NCBI RefSeq assembly: GCF_010468565.1 | Contig: NZ_WUEG01000014.1 | Span: forward strand, 124,001 to 188,000 | DNA from: Allomuricauda sp. TY007 | Lineage (GTDB): Bacteria > Bacteroidota > Bacteroidia > Flavobacteriales > Flavobacteriaceae | Length of the DNA: 64,000 bases | Reading direction: 5' to 3' | Shown here: positions 1-8,599 of the stretch, one piece after another | Layout of the letters: every line of letters begins with the position of its first letter | Numbering within the stretch: the first letter of the stretch is position 1 | The notes under the pieces: generated by a model | What the model was told of the DNA's origin: nothing | The model's database searches: none | The model's input: only the letters and a program-made list of their open reading frames with translations | Made by a program: the position numbers and the translations under genes

Positions 1-1797
1 TGTTACCGTAGGGACGCCACAATTATCATTTTCATCATCCACTACCGTAGGGTCTGGGTCTGGTGCTGTATTGCAGACGGTAATGGGGTCTGGGTTGGAT
101 GCGGTAGGGGGTGTGTTATCGCCATAACCAATTGTAAATACTTCTCGATGATTGAAGGTTACATTATCGAAGTAAGCGTTTCCGTCTCCATCGATGCTTG
201 TGGCTTCTATCTCGGTAATGGTGCCTGTTGTAAAGTCACCATCAGTGTCAGTATCTATCAATAATTTGATGGCGCAAGCATCATTGTTGGTCAATATGTT
301 GGATCCTGAAAGATTTACGCGAACACTTACTCCTGATATGGGGGTTACACCACCGAGTTGATTGCTCTGCACTCTCCATTCCCTTTCTATTCTTGATGTA
401 ATTCCGGTTGGGTCTGTTGGGAGTTCTGTGAATATTTCGTTTACATTTCCGTTGTCGTTGGCCCAAAGGAGGTAGTTGTAATTATAAGTTGGCCATCCGG
501 GAATGGCTGGTCTGCTGTCTGGATCTACATTGTCTTCAATAAAATCTGTGTTTGTGGAAATGGTGACAATGGCATCTGCATTTTCACTTTTGGAGATGCG
601 CTGATCTAATGTATAGCGAAGTTTTATTCCGCCATTTACAGCATCGTTGTCATTGAACCGATCAGCGCCAATTCCTGCTATATCATGCTTATATGTTGCT
701 TCGGCTTCCCAAATAATGTCTCCGTTGGCAGCTAAGTACCTGTAGGTGTCATTGCCTACAATGCTTCCCAATTGGGGGCCATTGTACAGGGTAATGCCAT
801 ATTTTATGGCCAGATAGCTTTCGGCTCTTTGGATATAGTTGCTGGGTAGGGATTCATCAGCCAATAGCACTTCTGCAATATCACCGGTAAGGTTACGGTT
901 GGGGTCGCTGCTGTTGAAGTGCATTCCCAATCTGTTAAAAATTGAAAGACTCAAGTCTGCGGAGTTATCAAGCCTATTTTGAGAAATGTCAAGAATGCCA
1001 TTTACATAAGTGGTCAAAGCTTCCTCTTCAAAGTTGATAACTTCTCTTCTAAAAACACCTATGGTTGGTTGTGCCAAAAGGTCAACATTTCCACTTTGGA
1101 AATAATCACTTCCCGGGGCTGACCATGTACGACCTATGGAAAAACGATTCCCATCTGCAACGCCCAATGATAAATTTGTGGTTGAACTATGATATGTGTC
1201 CATATCGCCACCAAATAGAAGACGTTGGGTCTCTGCTGAATTTCCTGCTCCTTCTGCTTTGAATACAATGAACACGGTGATATTGTCCCTGGAGTTGGAG
1301 CGAAAATGCAAGGCTTGACCATTACCACTGCCATCGAACCGTACTACGGGGTTAAAGTTGATGTTTTCTGTACTTCCTCTTCGAAAAACCGGCAATCCAG
1401 GAATGGAACCAGTTGGGTCGAGGTAATTTGGAGAACCAAAAGGATAATCAAATCCATCGGGATATGGGAGTGGATAATCTGATGGAGCTGGATGCTGAAC
1501 GGCATCCTGTGGGGTATATGTGACCAGATCGTACCAAATGGAAACAGGTGTGCCATCTGCTGGCGGCAATGGGTTGGGATCCCAAAAAAAATTATTGCCA
1601 GGAGCAGCGTTAATGGCCCTTCCCGCTTTAAACCATGTATCTACTTGATTTTGACCATAAGTTTCACTTTTTGAAAGGAATATGCATAGTATAATTATGC
1701 ACTGGAGTGTATATTTCAGCAAATCACCGAAGAGAACACAGGGTTCTTTTTTGGCTGATTTCTGTTGAAAAAAGAAATGGAGTAGAAGTTTCGTCAT
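1..1797 (-). CDS. Giant secreted protein, 5' part only (HYR-like repeats, T9SS-type cargo)
   Basis: The minus frame is open for 599 codons from an ATG at 1797 to the window edge, so the C-terminus is missing. The N-terminus has an unusually long charged lead before a hydrophobic segment (CIIILCIFLS, ending SETYGQ), read as an extended signal peptide. Next comes a LamG/concanavalin-like region (roughly residues 55-330) with the motif SYLAIKYGITL, common in large Flavobacteriaceae surface proteins. A domain ending EVFTIGYGDN follows, and then the first HYR-like repeat, recognisable from TVVDDENDNC. Proteins of this build usually run to thousands of residues and end in a type IX secretion signal, but that part lies outside the window. 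Likely role: secreted adhesin or gliding-associated surface protein (inferred). No Shine-Dalgarno precedes the start. Confidence 0.85.
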   Translation of the reverse strand, partial: MTKLLLHFFFQQKSAKKEPCVLFGDLLKYTLQCIIILCIFLSKSETYGQNQVDTWFKAGRAINAAPGNNFFWDPNPLPPADGTPVSIWYDLVTYTPQDAVQHPAPSDYPLPYPDGFDYPFGSPNYLDPTGSIPGLPVFRRGSTENINFNPVVRFDGSGNGQALHFRSNSRDNITVFIVFKAEGAGNSAETQRLLFGGDMDTYHSSTTNLSLGVADGNRFSIGRTWSAPGSDYFQSGNVDLLAQPTIGVFRREVINFEEEALTTYVNGILDISQNRLDNSADLSLSIFNRLGMHFNSSDPNRNLTGDIAEVLLADESLPSNYIQRAESYLAIKYGITLYNGPQLGSIVGNDTYRYLAANGDIIWEAEATYKHDIAGIGADRFNDNDAVNGGIKLRYTLDQRISKSENADAIVTISTNTDFIEDNVDPDSRPAIPGWPTYNYNYLLWANDNGNVNEIFTELPTDPTGITSRIEREWRVQSNQLGGVTPISGVSVRVNLSGSNILTNNDACAIKLLIDTDTDGDFTTGTITEIEATSIDGDGNAYFDNVTFNHREVFTIGYGDNTPPTASNPDPITVCNTAPDPDPTVVDDENDNCGVPTVT

Positions 1798-2159
1798 AAC
1801 GAGTAGGTTTTAAAGATTTCTTGATGGGGCCAGTTCAAGAAATAGATTTGGTAAGTATAAAATAAGGTACTTTATACATACACAGGGTCAACCAATTAAC
1901 CTATGCAGGGTTCCAATTGATGAAAGGCGTAAATGAGTTTACGAATGAAAAATTGCCCTTATGTAGAAATAGTCAATTTTGTAAGTATTGTCTTGTTATT
2001 TTTAAGAATGATTGAATTCTGAAAGAATGCAGAAAATGATAAGCTGATAAAAAAGGCCGCCAATTTTTTATTGGCGGCCCAACCATCTCTGTTAGTGAAG
2101 AACCAAAGAGTTACACCAAACCTAGTTCATACATTGATTTAAAAATATGGGCAGGATGG
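1798..2159. other. Intergenic region with ompA-like terminator
   Basis: The right part holds the terminator of the upstream OmpA-family gene. The rest should carry the promoter of the giant secreted protein, but I see no exact TAnnTTTG box on the minus strand. No further gene is supported. Confidence 0.5.
2046..2080 (-). terminator. Rho-independent terminator of the OmpA-family gene
   Basis: A perfect 9-bp stem GGCCGCCAA/TTGGCGGCC (2055-2063 with 2071-2079) has a 7-nt loop. On the minus strand it is followed by TTTTTTATC. It lies about 80 nt past the stop codon of the OmpA-family gene. Confidence 0.85.
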
Positions 2160-4301
2160 TTATTTTATCAGGTTTATTTCTACTCTTCTGTTTTGCTTTC
2201 TTCCAATTTTTGTTCCATTGGAGGCGATTGGTTTTTCTTCACCATACCCAATGGCTGTTAATCTATTGCCTGAGATTCCCTCGTTGATCAAGAAATCCCT
2301 TACCGAATTGGCCCTGGCTTCCGATAGTTTTTGGTTGCTGGCTTGGCTTCCAACACTATCGGTATGTCCTTCCACGGTAAATTTGGCATTGGGGTATTCG
2401 TTCAAGATTTGGATAATATCTACCATCACAGTAACAGATTCTGGTTTGATCGTTGCTTTTCCGGTATCAAAAAGGATGGTCTTGGCATAATCGTTCAACT
2501 GTTTTTGAACTTCCTGCGTTACTTCTGGACATCCATTATTGCTTACAGGACCTGCTACTTTAGGACAGTCATCATCCATATCGGCCAATGTGTCGCCATC
2601 AAAATCTGGACATCCTTTAAGTTCTGGGCTACCTGGGTCGTTGGGACAGCGGTCGTCTAGGTCTATAATTCCATCCCCATCCGTATCGGGGCAACCATTG
2701 AATTCTTCAAGTCCCGCTGTGTTCGGACATTTGTCATCCTTGTCTAGAATACCATCTCCATCGGTGTCGGGCCATGGGCATCCATTGTTTTCTTGTGGTC
2801 CAACTTCATTGGGGCAGTCATCGTCTTTGTCCAAAAGGCCATCACCATCAGTATCTGGCCAAGGACAGCCCGTATTTTCTATGGGGCCAGGGGTTTCTGG
2901 GCAACGGTCCATATCATTTTTGAGCCCATCACCATCTTTATCACGTAATTTGTTTTGATAAATGGGGACCTTTAGTCCGGCATAGACATCCAAGGATTTG
3001 GTTTGACCAAAAATAGATGTTAGGATGGATCCCGATCCCAGATAGAATGGACCAGCTCTAAGACCAGCACCCCAACGAAAACCTATTTCCCGCATCAAAC
3101 TTATTGGGGAGTAGATGCTCAACCAAGCAGTTTCCAGTCTTGGGGTCAATGAAACTTGGTTTTGGATATGATGTGTATTAAGCTTGTTCTCTCTCCTTAA
3201 CGATATATCGGAGTTTAGGTTCAGGTAGAACTTTGAATAGATGTTCCAATCCACATTGGCATGCAAAGCGGTGGGCAATCCTGTTTTGGATGATTCTTGC
3301 AATCCGCCGATGGCATCAAAATTATCTTTTAATGCATCTTCCAGATCATCTCCTTCAAAATTATCAATGCTCTGTACCTTGTTCAGGTCATAGGTTTGTT
3401 GTTCTCCTCCTTTGTTGTTTATGCTACCTATGTCTGTGATGGACGCACCAAATTTTAGCTTGTATTTATTGATGCCCCTGTTGGATATTTTATTTCCATT
3501 GAGGTCCACTAACTTTTGATCTTCATGGTCGGGTCTCCATTCATATACAAATCCGATATCTGCACCAAGGCCTGTGGACTCTCCAAAATTGAATGCATCT
3601 CCCAAACTGTCGTCACCTCCAACATCATAACCGTGGGTAAGGGTTCCATTTGTTGCTACTTCTTCTGTGGCAGCATTATAGTCCACAGTTACTTCGGAAC
3701 CATTAAGATAGGCATGGTGTATGCCGGACAAATATTTAAGGGTAAGACCTCCCTTTAGGAAATGCTCGTCCTTGTCCATCAATATCCTTGCATAGGTGGC
3801 ACCTATTTCTGTCCAAAGGTTGAGCTCTCCGGACAGGTCTCCTTCATTGATGGAAAAATCCTCATTTTCATCAAAACCTCCTTCTTTGTCAATGGTAGAA
3901 CCATCTATATCATCCACATTGGCAAAAATGCGGGCTCTTGTATAAAGGGCTACCGAATGTTTTTCGGAAAGACTGAGCATGGCCGATGGCCCAAGAATAT
4001 CCAAGTTGGCCGCTATAAAGTTGTTGCTTTTTGGAGTTGTTTTGGCATCGTCAAAGGTTTTGTCTATGTCATTGAATGCATCTCCCAAAGTGGCGCTTAA
4101 ATAATTGTTTCCAAAAAAGGCACTTACACCTATTAGGTTAATGTCCAGCTTTAATCTGGAATCTGCAATATTGGCCGGGTTGGAAAGAACACCGTGCACT
4201 CCATTGTAATTGTCTGTGAGCAAACCTTCATAAGATTGTGCTCTGAGCATGTAGACTGAAAATAAAAGTAAAATGCTCAAAAGGGTATTTTTTGAATGCA
4301 T
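2160..4301 (-). CDS. OmpA-family outer membrane protein with DUF5723-like barrel and TSP3 repeats
   Basis: 713 residues. Residues 1-21 are a signal peptide ending in RAQ. Residues about 30-430 resemble the DUF5723 outer-membrane domain ([18 protein letters not shown]). Residues about 455-594 carry five thrombospondin type-3 calcium-binding repeats ([15 protein letters not shown] and variants). Residues about 609-713 form an OmpA C-terminal peptidoglycan-binding domain, with GHTDSVG and [13 protein letters not shown] supplying the conserved Asp and Arg that bind diaminopimelate. Expected role: a barrel anchored in the outer membrane and tied to the cell wall through a calcium-stiffened linker. 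It is a single-gene unit with its own terminator. Its upstream region holds 21-bp direct repeats that also occur upstream of the barrel gene near 35.8 kb, suggesting a shared regulator. Confidence 0.9.
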   Translation of the reverse strand: MHSKNTLLSILLLFSVYMLRAQSYEGLLTDNYNGVHGVLSNPANIADSRLKLDINLIGVSAFFGNNYLSATLGDAFNDIDKTFDDAKTTPKSNNFIAANLDILGPSAMLSLSEKHSVALYTRARIFANVDDIDGSTIDKEGGFDENEDFSINEGDLSGELNLWTEIGATYARILMDKDEHFLKGGLTLKYLSGIHHAYLNGSEVTVDYNAATEEVATNGTLTHGYDVGGDDSLGDAFNFGESTGLGADIGFVYEWRPDHEDQKLVDLNGNKISNRGINKYKLKFGASITDIGSINNKGGEQQTYDLNKVQSIDNFEGDDLEDALKDNFDAIGGLQESSKTGLPTALHANVDWNIYSKFYLNLNSDISLRRENKLNTHHIQNQVSLTPRLETAWLSIYSPISLMREIGFRWGAGLRAGPFYLGSGSILTSIFGQTKSLDVYAGLKVPIYQNKLRDKDGDGLKNDMDRCPETPGPIENTGCPWPDTDGDGLLDKDDDCPNEVGPQENNGCPWPDTDGDGILDKDDKCPNTAGLEEFNGCPDTDGDGIIDLDDRCPNDPGSPELKGCPDFDGDTLADMDDDCPKVAGPVSNNGCPEVTQEVQKQLNDYAKTILFDTGKATIKPESVTVMVDIIQILNEYPNAKFTVEGHTDSVGSQASNQKLSEARANSVRDFLINEGISGNRLTAIGYGEEKPIASNGTKIGRKQNRRVEINLIK

Positions 4302-4399
4302 GTTTTAAAATTTTAGTCCCTATAACAAGGGCGGGTTATTAATTATTTTGATTAATAGACCCCAAAGAGAATACAAAAAGAGGTAGCGTAGAGGGTACA

Positions 4400-4429
4400 A
4401 TGCACGAAAGGCCCTTTTGAATTGACGGA
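4400..4429 (-). promoter_or_regulatory. LytTR-like direct-repeat pair upstream of OmpA-family gene
   Basis: On the minus strand TCCGTCAAT (4421-4429) is followed 21 bp later by TTCGTGCAT (4400-4408). These resemble the LytTR/AgrA 9-mer consensus, which is also used as direct repeats with a 12-13 bp gap. The pair lies about 100-128 nt upstream of the OmpA-family start, nearly the same distance as the equivalent pair near 35.93 kb. Confidence 0.5.
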
Positions 4430-4717
4430 TGGGGGAGTTGGGTTTATCTGGAATTTAATTTGAAGGAATATTCCCCAGAAAAATGGATGGAAAAAACACA
4501 GGTGTTGGAAAATAAAAAACCATTACAACCAAGGAACTGATCTAGTTCCTTGGCGTAACGGAAACCTCAACTAAACTAAACACTTTTATGACCAACAGTC
4601 GTCAAAAGTGAATTGCTATATGTGCATGCGTTAAAAATTGATCTTGCTTTTTCAATTGGCTTTAACGCTTGATTGCAGAACAAACATAAGAGCAAAAATT
4701 AAATAAAAAGGACCCAA

Positions 4718-4752
4718 ATTTACGGATGCCCTGTTTCAACTAACGAATGGCC
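4718..4752 (-). promoter_or_regulatory. Second LytTR-like direct-repeat pair
   Basis: On the minus strand TTCGTTAGT (4739-4747) and TCCGTAAAT (4718-4726) are exactly 21 bp apart. The sequence between them (GGATGCCCTG... then GAATGGCCT...) is also repeated, so the whole 21-bp unit is duplicated. It lies about 420 nt upstream of the OmpA-family start and just downstream of the YegP-like gene. Confidence 0.5.
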
Positions 4753-4783
4753 TTTTTGATTTGACAAAGAAATTTTGAGACAT

Positions 4784-4809
4784 AAAAAAAGCAGCCTCAA
4801 GGACTGCTG
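4784..4809 (-). terminator. Terminator of YegP-like gene
   Basis: The minus strand reads AGCAGTCC, loop TTGA, GGCTGCT, then TTTTTTT. The stem is AGCAG/CTGCT plus CC/GG with a one-base bulge. It lies shortly after the YegP-like stop codon. Confidence 0.75.
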
Positions 4810-4832
4810 TATATAATCTAAATACTACGGTT

Positions 4833-5165
4833 TTATTCGGAGATTTCCTCTACCGATGCACTTGGTGCATTCTTTTTAACGGAAGAAATACCATTTTCCA
4901 TGGCAGATTCGCTGGAATACATTTCGCTATTTCCAATGACTTGTCCGTTGGATGCTTTCAAGTTAAAGAATGGGCTTCCATCCTTTGCGGTGTTTCTTTC
5001 AAAATTTCCATCGTCCTGAGAATGAGTTCTTACTGACTCGATTCCATTTTCGCAGGCAGCTTTGGAGGAATATCCCTGACTGGTTAAAATTACTTGGCCG
5101 TTTCCGGCTTTTAAATTAAACCTGTACTTACCAGCTTTATCCGTTTTAATCTCAAATTTTCCCAT
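4833..5165 (-). CDS. YegP-family (DUF1508) tandem-domain protein
   Basis: 110 residues made of two DUF1508/UPF0339 units: residues 1-50 (FEIKTDKAGKYRFNLKAGNG) and 52-100 (GNFERNTAKDGSPFFNLKAS). Each unit has the typical N-G-Q-V-I and Y-S-S-x-x-A-x-E-N-G-I signatures. The length equals that of E. coli YegP-like proteins. The biochemical role of the family is not established. There is no signal peptide, so it should be cytoplasmic. It is a single-gene unit, with its own terminator downstream and the proA terminator upstream. The C-terminal tail (PSASVEEISE) is acidic and probably disordered. Confidence 0.9.
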   Translation of the reverse strand: MGKFEIKTDKAGKYRFNLKAGNGQVILTSQGYSSKAACENGIESVRTHSQDDGNFERNTAKDGSPFFNLKASNGQVIGNSEMYSSESAMENGISSVKKNAPSASVEEISE

Positions 5166-5300
5166 ATTCTTTATGTTTTAAGTAATAAATCTAGATATTT
5201 TATTAAAAATTGACCAATAAATGAGGGAGAAATTACCAATAAAATAAGCTTTTACTCTTTGATAAAGGGTAAATGGGAATAGCATACATATTTTTCAGAC

Positions 5301-5326
5301 AAAAAAGGAGGCCGACTGGCCTCCTT
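5301..5326 (-). terminator. Terminator of the proCBA operon
   Basis: A perfect 9-bp stem AAGGAGGCC/GGCCTCCTT has a 4-nt loop and on the minus strand runs into TTTTTTG. It lies about 25 nt past the proA stop codon. Confidence 0.9.
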
Positions 5327-5349
5327 CTGAATTAATGTAAGTTTATGCT

Positions 5350-6549
5350 TTACACCCTGATCTGACCGTCTCCAAATACATAGTATTTGTTGGTGACCAA
5401 TTGTTTAAGTCCCAAAGGACCACGGTGATGTAATTTATCCGTACTAATGGCAAGTTCCGCACCAACACCCATTTGTCCACCATCGGTAAATCGGGTGGAG
5501 GCGTTTTGGTAAACGGCTGCACAGTCCACATTTTCCATGAACGTTTTGGCTACGCCATTGTTCTCTGTCATTATGGAGGCAGAGTGTCCACCGGAATTTT
5601 TGTTGATTTTTTCCACGGCTTCATCAATATTATTGACGGCACCGATAACGCATTTCATCGCTAAAAACTCTTCTTGCCAAATGGATTCGTCTGTAATGGT
5701 ATCCTCATTGGTCAATGTTTTTTTGACTTCATCGTCCACGATAATGGATACATTGTTTGCCGTAAGTACTTGTTGAAATTCCTTCAGCTTGTCTTCGTAA
5801 CCATCAATTTGGGTATCGACCAAAATTTTGTCCAATGCGTTACAAGCCGAAATCTTATGGGTTTTTGCGTTTAAAATCACTTTTAAACTTTTTTCCCAAT
5901 CGGCATCTTTGTGCACGTAAAGGAAATTGTTTCCTCTACCGCTTATCAAAACCGCACATTTGGCATGCTCTTTCACAAAAGCGATCAAACGTTCACCGCC
6001 TCGGGGGACAATAAGGTCCAAATCTTGGTCCGGATTCCTAAGGAACTCCTGTGTTTGGGTTCTGTCCATTTCTAAGAATTGGATAAAGTCTTCGGACAGT
6101 CCGTTTTGGGTCAAGGCTTGGTGCCAAAACTTAACAAGGGCCTTATTGCTATGGTAGGCTTCTTTACCTCCTTTTAGCAATATTTTGTTGTTGGCCTTAA
6201 ATGCAAGTACGGCAGCCTCAACGGTTACGTCGGGGCGGGATTCGTAAATGATCATTATAGTGCCAAAAGGTGCTGTACGGTTGATGATTTTTAGACCATT
6301 GTCGAGTTCTCTTGTAGAAATCTCCTTGTTAACGGGGTCATCTTGCAAGCGAACCTCTTTTACGGCCTGGATCATTTGATCCACTTTCTTTTGGTCCACT
6401 ACCAAACGATCGTAAAGCGCTTGGTCGTCGCGATTAAATGCATCAAGGTCTTTTTTGTTTGCTTGGAGCAATTCTTCTCGATTTTCATCAAGAATTTGCT
6501 CCATATCTTGTAATACTTTATTTTTTAAATCTGTTTTTAATAACTTCAT
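5350..6549 (-). CDS. proA: Gamma-glutamyl phosphate reductase
   Basis: 399 residues of the aldehyde dehydrogenase superfamily. It performs the NADPH-dependent reduction of gamma-glutamyl phosphate to glutamate semialdehyde, the second step of proline synthesis, in the cytoplasm. The catalytic Cys is Cys236 in KISACNALDKILVD. Other family marks are FGTIMIIYESRPDVTVEAA (about 95-113) and LIVPRGGERLI (179-189). It is slightly shorter than the usual 415 or so residues. Its ATG shares one base with the proB stop codon (TAATG), so translational coupling is likely. It is the last gene of the unit, with a strong terminator downstream. Confidence 0.95.
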   Translation of the reverse strand: MKLLKTDLKNKVLQDMEQILDENREELLQANKKDLDAFNRDDQALYDRLVVDQKKVDQMIQAVKEVRLQDDPVNKEISTRELDNGLKIINRTAPFGTIMIIYESRPDVTVEAAVLAFKANNKILLKGGKEAYHSNKALVKFWHQALTQNGLSEDFIQFLEMDRTQTQEFLRNPDQDLDLIVPRGGERLIAFVKEHAKCAVLISGRGNNFLYVHKDADWEKSLKVILNAKTHKISACNALDKILVDTQIDGYEDKLKEFQQVLTANNVSIIVDDEVKKTLTNEDTITDESIWQEEFLAMKCVIGAVNNIDEAVEKINKNSGGHSASIMTENNGVAKTFMENVDCAAVYQNASTRFTDGGQMGVGAELAISTDKLHHRGPLGLKQLVTNKYYVFGDGQIRV

Positions 6550-7325
6550 TACTCTGGTTTTGAAACTTCTGTTCCTACGTTTTTTCCGTCTATAATATCT
6601 AGGATTACGTTATCCCGCTTACCGTTAACAATGTAGGATGGAATGTTATCGGCAGCTGCTTTTTGTGCGTAGCTCAACTTAGATCCCATGCCTCCACGGC
6701 CTTCACCTTCTTCTTTGTTTCCTTCTTCGATATATTTGTCCAAGTCTTCTTTTGGCTCAACTTTATCGATTACTTTGGAATCCTCTTTCTCGGGATGTCC
6801 ATCATAAAGTCCGTCAATATCCGTCATAAGGATCAATTTGTCGGCTTTCATTAATTGTGCAAGCAAGGTTGCCAGCTCATCGTTGTCCGAAAACATGGAC
6901 ATGGATACGGAAACGGCATCATCCTCATTGGCTATTGGGATTACTCCTTCGGAAAGGAGTCCTTCAATGCAATTGATCATATTGTCGCGGTGTACCCCTG
7001 GGTTAAAATCCCTTTTTGTGGGAAGTACTTGGGCACACTTCATCCCATAATCACTAAAAATGTTATAATATTTTCTCATCATTCTGGGCTGCCCAATGGC
7101 AGAATACACTTGCCTACGTTGGGTTTTGTCCTTGATCTTTGCTTTTCCCAGCACCTCTTTACCGGCAATTACCGATCCAGAGGAGACCAAAATGGTCATG
7201 ATGTCCCGTTCGTACAGTTCTGCAATTTGTTGTACCAAATTGTTTAGCACAGGTCTTACTATTCTGTTGTCTTTGTTGGTCATCACATTTGTGCCTACTT
7301 TGATGACCACTAGTTCTTTATACAT
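6549..7325 (-). CDS. proB: Glutamate 5-kinase, short form without PUA domain
   Basis: 258 residues of the amino acid kinase fold. It phosphorylates glutamate to gamma-glutamyl phosphate, the first step of proline synthesis. Visible motifs are VIKVGTNVMT at the N-terminus, LVSSGSVIAGKEVLG, NEDDAVSVSMSMFSDNDELA (substrate binding) and GRGGMGSKLSYAQKAA near the end. The protein stops after the kinase domain: the C-terminal PUA domain of the roughly 365-residue E. coli form is absent, as in a number of other bacteria. It starts 3 nt after the proC stop and overlaps proA by one base. Feedback control by proline is expected from the family but cannot be read from the sequence. Confidence 0.93.
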   Translation of the reverse strand: MYKELVVIKVGTNVMTNKDNRIVRPVLNNLVQQIAELYERDIMTILVSSGSVIAGKEVLGKAKIKDKTQRRQVYSAIGQPRMMRKYYNIFSDYGMKCAQVLPTKRDFNPGVHRDNMINCIEGLLSEGVIPIANEDDAVSVSMSMFSDNDELATLLAQLMKADKLILMTDIDGLYDGHPEKEDSKVIDKVEPKEDLDKYIEEGNKEEGEGRGGMGSKLSYAQKAAADNIPSYIVNGKRDNVILDIIDGKNVGTEVSKPE

Positions 7326-7328
7326 GTT

Positions 7329-8135
7329 TTAGTATTCTTCACCCAGTTCCACAGCTCTGCCAAATGCTGCAAAGGCGGCTTCTTTGATTAATTCGTTTAC
7401 ATTGTTGTCTTCCATAGAGTCCAAGGCGGCCCTGGTTGTTCCTCCTTTGGAGGCTACCATTTCCATCCAAGTGTCGGGGTTTAGGTTGTTTTGGTTGAAC
7501 AACTCTACCGCACCCGTAAAAGTTTGGCTCACCAATACTTTGGATACATTTTCGGAGAATCCCATTTGCAGGGCGGCTTCCATCATACTTTGCATAAAAT
7601 AGAATACGTATGCCGGTCCGCTTCCGGATATTCCGGTGGATGCATCAATGAATTTTTCATTTTTCACTCGGAGCGATTTTCCTGTGGTGTCCAACAGGCC
7701 TTCTACCATAAAAAGCTCCAAACGGGATACTTCCTCGGCAGAAACATAGCTGGTCAAACCCTTCCCAACCTGTGCCGGCAAATTTGGCATGGCCCTTACC
7801 ACTTTTTTTATTCCTAAAGCATCTTGAATATAGTTTATGGTGACTCCTGCCATTATGGAAATGAACAATTGTTCGGGGTTCACCAATTTTTTCATGCGTT
7901 GGAAGAGTTCTTCGGCATGGTAGGGTTTTACTGCCAAAAAGATGATGTCCGCTTGCGGAACACAATCTTCGATTTTGTCAATGGCATCGAAATAGGCAAT
8001 TTTACCTACTTCTTCCAATTTTTCTTTTGATTTGTCCAGCACCATAATGTTGCGTTTCTTCAACAATTTGGATTTGGACATACCTGTGGCATAGGTAAGC
8101 CCCATGTTACCTGCGCCAATAACCAATACTTTCAT
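7329..8135 (-). CDS. proC: Pyrroline-5-carboxylate reductase
   Basis: 268 residues, normal family length. It reduces pyrroline-5-carboxylate to proline with NAD(P)H, the last step of the pathway. The N-terminal Rossmann fold shows VIGAGNMGL, and the C-terminal dimer and active-site region shows SGSGPAYVFYFMQSMMEAA and SKGGTTRAALDSM. It is the first of the three pro genes, so the whole glutamate-to-proline route is encoded in order C-B-A. It lies 35 nt downstream of a 63-residue gene and in the same direction as rpsU and a GNAT gene, suggesting a longer operon. Confidence 0.95.
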   Translation of the reverse strand: MKVLVIGAGNMGLTYATGMSKSKLLKKRNIMVLDKSKEKLEEVGKIAYFDAIDKIEDCVPQADIIFLAVKPYHAEELFQRMKKLVNPEQLFISIMAGVTINYIQDALGIKKVVRAMPNLPAQVGKGLTSYVSAEEVSRLELFMVEGLLDTTGKSLRVKNEKFIDASTGISGSGPAYVFYFMQSMMEAALQMGFSENVSKVLVSQTFTGAVELFNQNNLNPDTWMEMVASKGGTTRAALDSMEDNNVNELIKEAAFAAFGRAVELGEEY

Positions 8136-8170
8136 TTGTTTTATTAAAGGGTTATTAAATTATAATGGTG

Positions 8171-8362
8171 TTATGCTAATACATTACATTCTTCGCAATC
8201 TTTGACCTCACCATAGTAAGTTTCACGGTATTTGTGCAAAGTGCGAACGGGAAGCCCTATAATGTATTGTTTAATATACGTGACCTGGGTGGTAAGTTCC
8301 CCCATTTTAACGCTATAGCGTTTTTCATATCTGGTTTCCCTTTTAATTTTTGAAAGTCTCAT
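8171..8362 (-). CDS. Small basic protein of unknown function between rpsU and proC
   Basis: 63 residues, not recognised. The first 35 residues are rich in Lys and Arg (RLSKIKRETRYEKRYSVKMG). The tail carries a CEEC pair and ends NVLA. There is no signal peptide or membrane segment. It lies 31 nt after rpsU and 35 nt before proC, all on the minus strand, so co-transcription is likely. The basic character and the neighbouring ribosomal gene would fit an RNA- or ribosome-associated role, but this is only inference. Confidence 0.6.
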   Translation of the reverse strand: MRLSKIKRETRYEKRYSVKMGELTTQVTYIKQYIIGLPVRTLHKYRETYYGEVKDCEECNVLA

Positions 8363-8393
8363 TTTATTGTTGTTGATACTTTTGTTTTTGATG

Positions 8394-8591
8394 TTATTGG
8401 TCTTCCTGTTCGTTCAGGAATTGTTCCTTGTATTGTGCCTTTTTTAATGTTTTACGGCGTTCTACGGATTTTTTAGTGTATTCTTGACGGCTTCGTATTT
8501 GGTCCAAACGCTTGGTGTTTCTATATTTTCTTTTGTAGCGTTTTAGAGCCCTTTCAATACTTTCGCCTGGCTTAACTTCTATTTTTAGCAT
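8394..8591 (-). CDS. rpsU: 30S ribosomal protein bS21
   Basis: 65 residues matching Bacteroidota bS21: MLKIEVKPGESIERALKRYK, then basic stretches KRKYRNTKRLDQIRSRQEYT and SVERRK. In Flavobacteriia bS21 helps hide the anti-Shine-Dalgarno end of 16S rRNA, and some members of the class are reported to keep a strong Shine-Dalgarno on rpsU for autoregulation. Here the 8-nt gap to the upstream gene (ATCATTAT) has no AGGAGG-like sequence, so such feedback is not visible. Translation may instead be coupled to the GNAT gene. It is placed ahead of the proline genes. Confidence 0.93.
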   Translation of the reverse strand: MLKIEVKPGESIERALKRYKRKYRNTKRLDQIRSRQEYTKKSVERRKTLKKAQYKEQFLNEQEDQ

Positions 8592-8599
8592 ATAATGAT

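Larger units (their letters stand above)
4302..4832. other. Long intergenic region upstream of the OmpA-family gene
   Basis: 531 nt without a supported gene. It contains two pairs of 9-mer direct repeats with a 21-bp period (4400-4429 and 4718-4747) and, at its right end, the terminator of the YegP-like gene. A weak -7-like TCTCTTTG lies about 60-70 nt upstream of the ompA-like start. Confidence 0.5.

Noticed and set aside
2331..2958. Long plus-strand open frames opposite the OmpA-family gene
   Set aside because: They are antisense to the TSP3 repeats, whose biased codons leave the opposite strand open. No start signal or family likeness.
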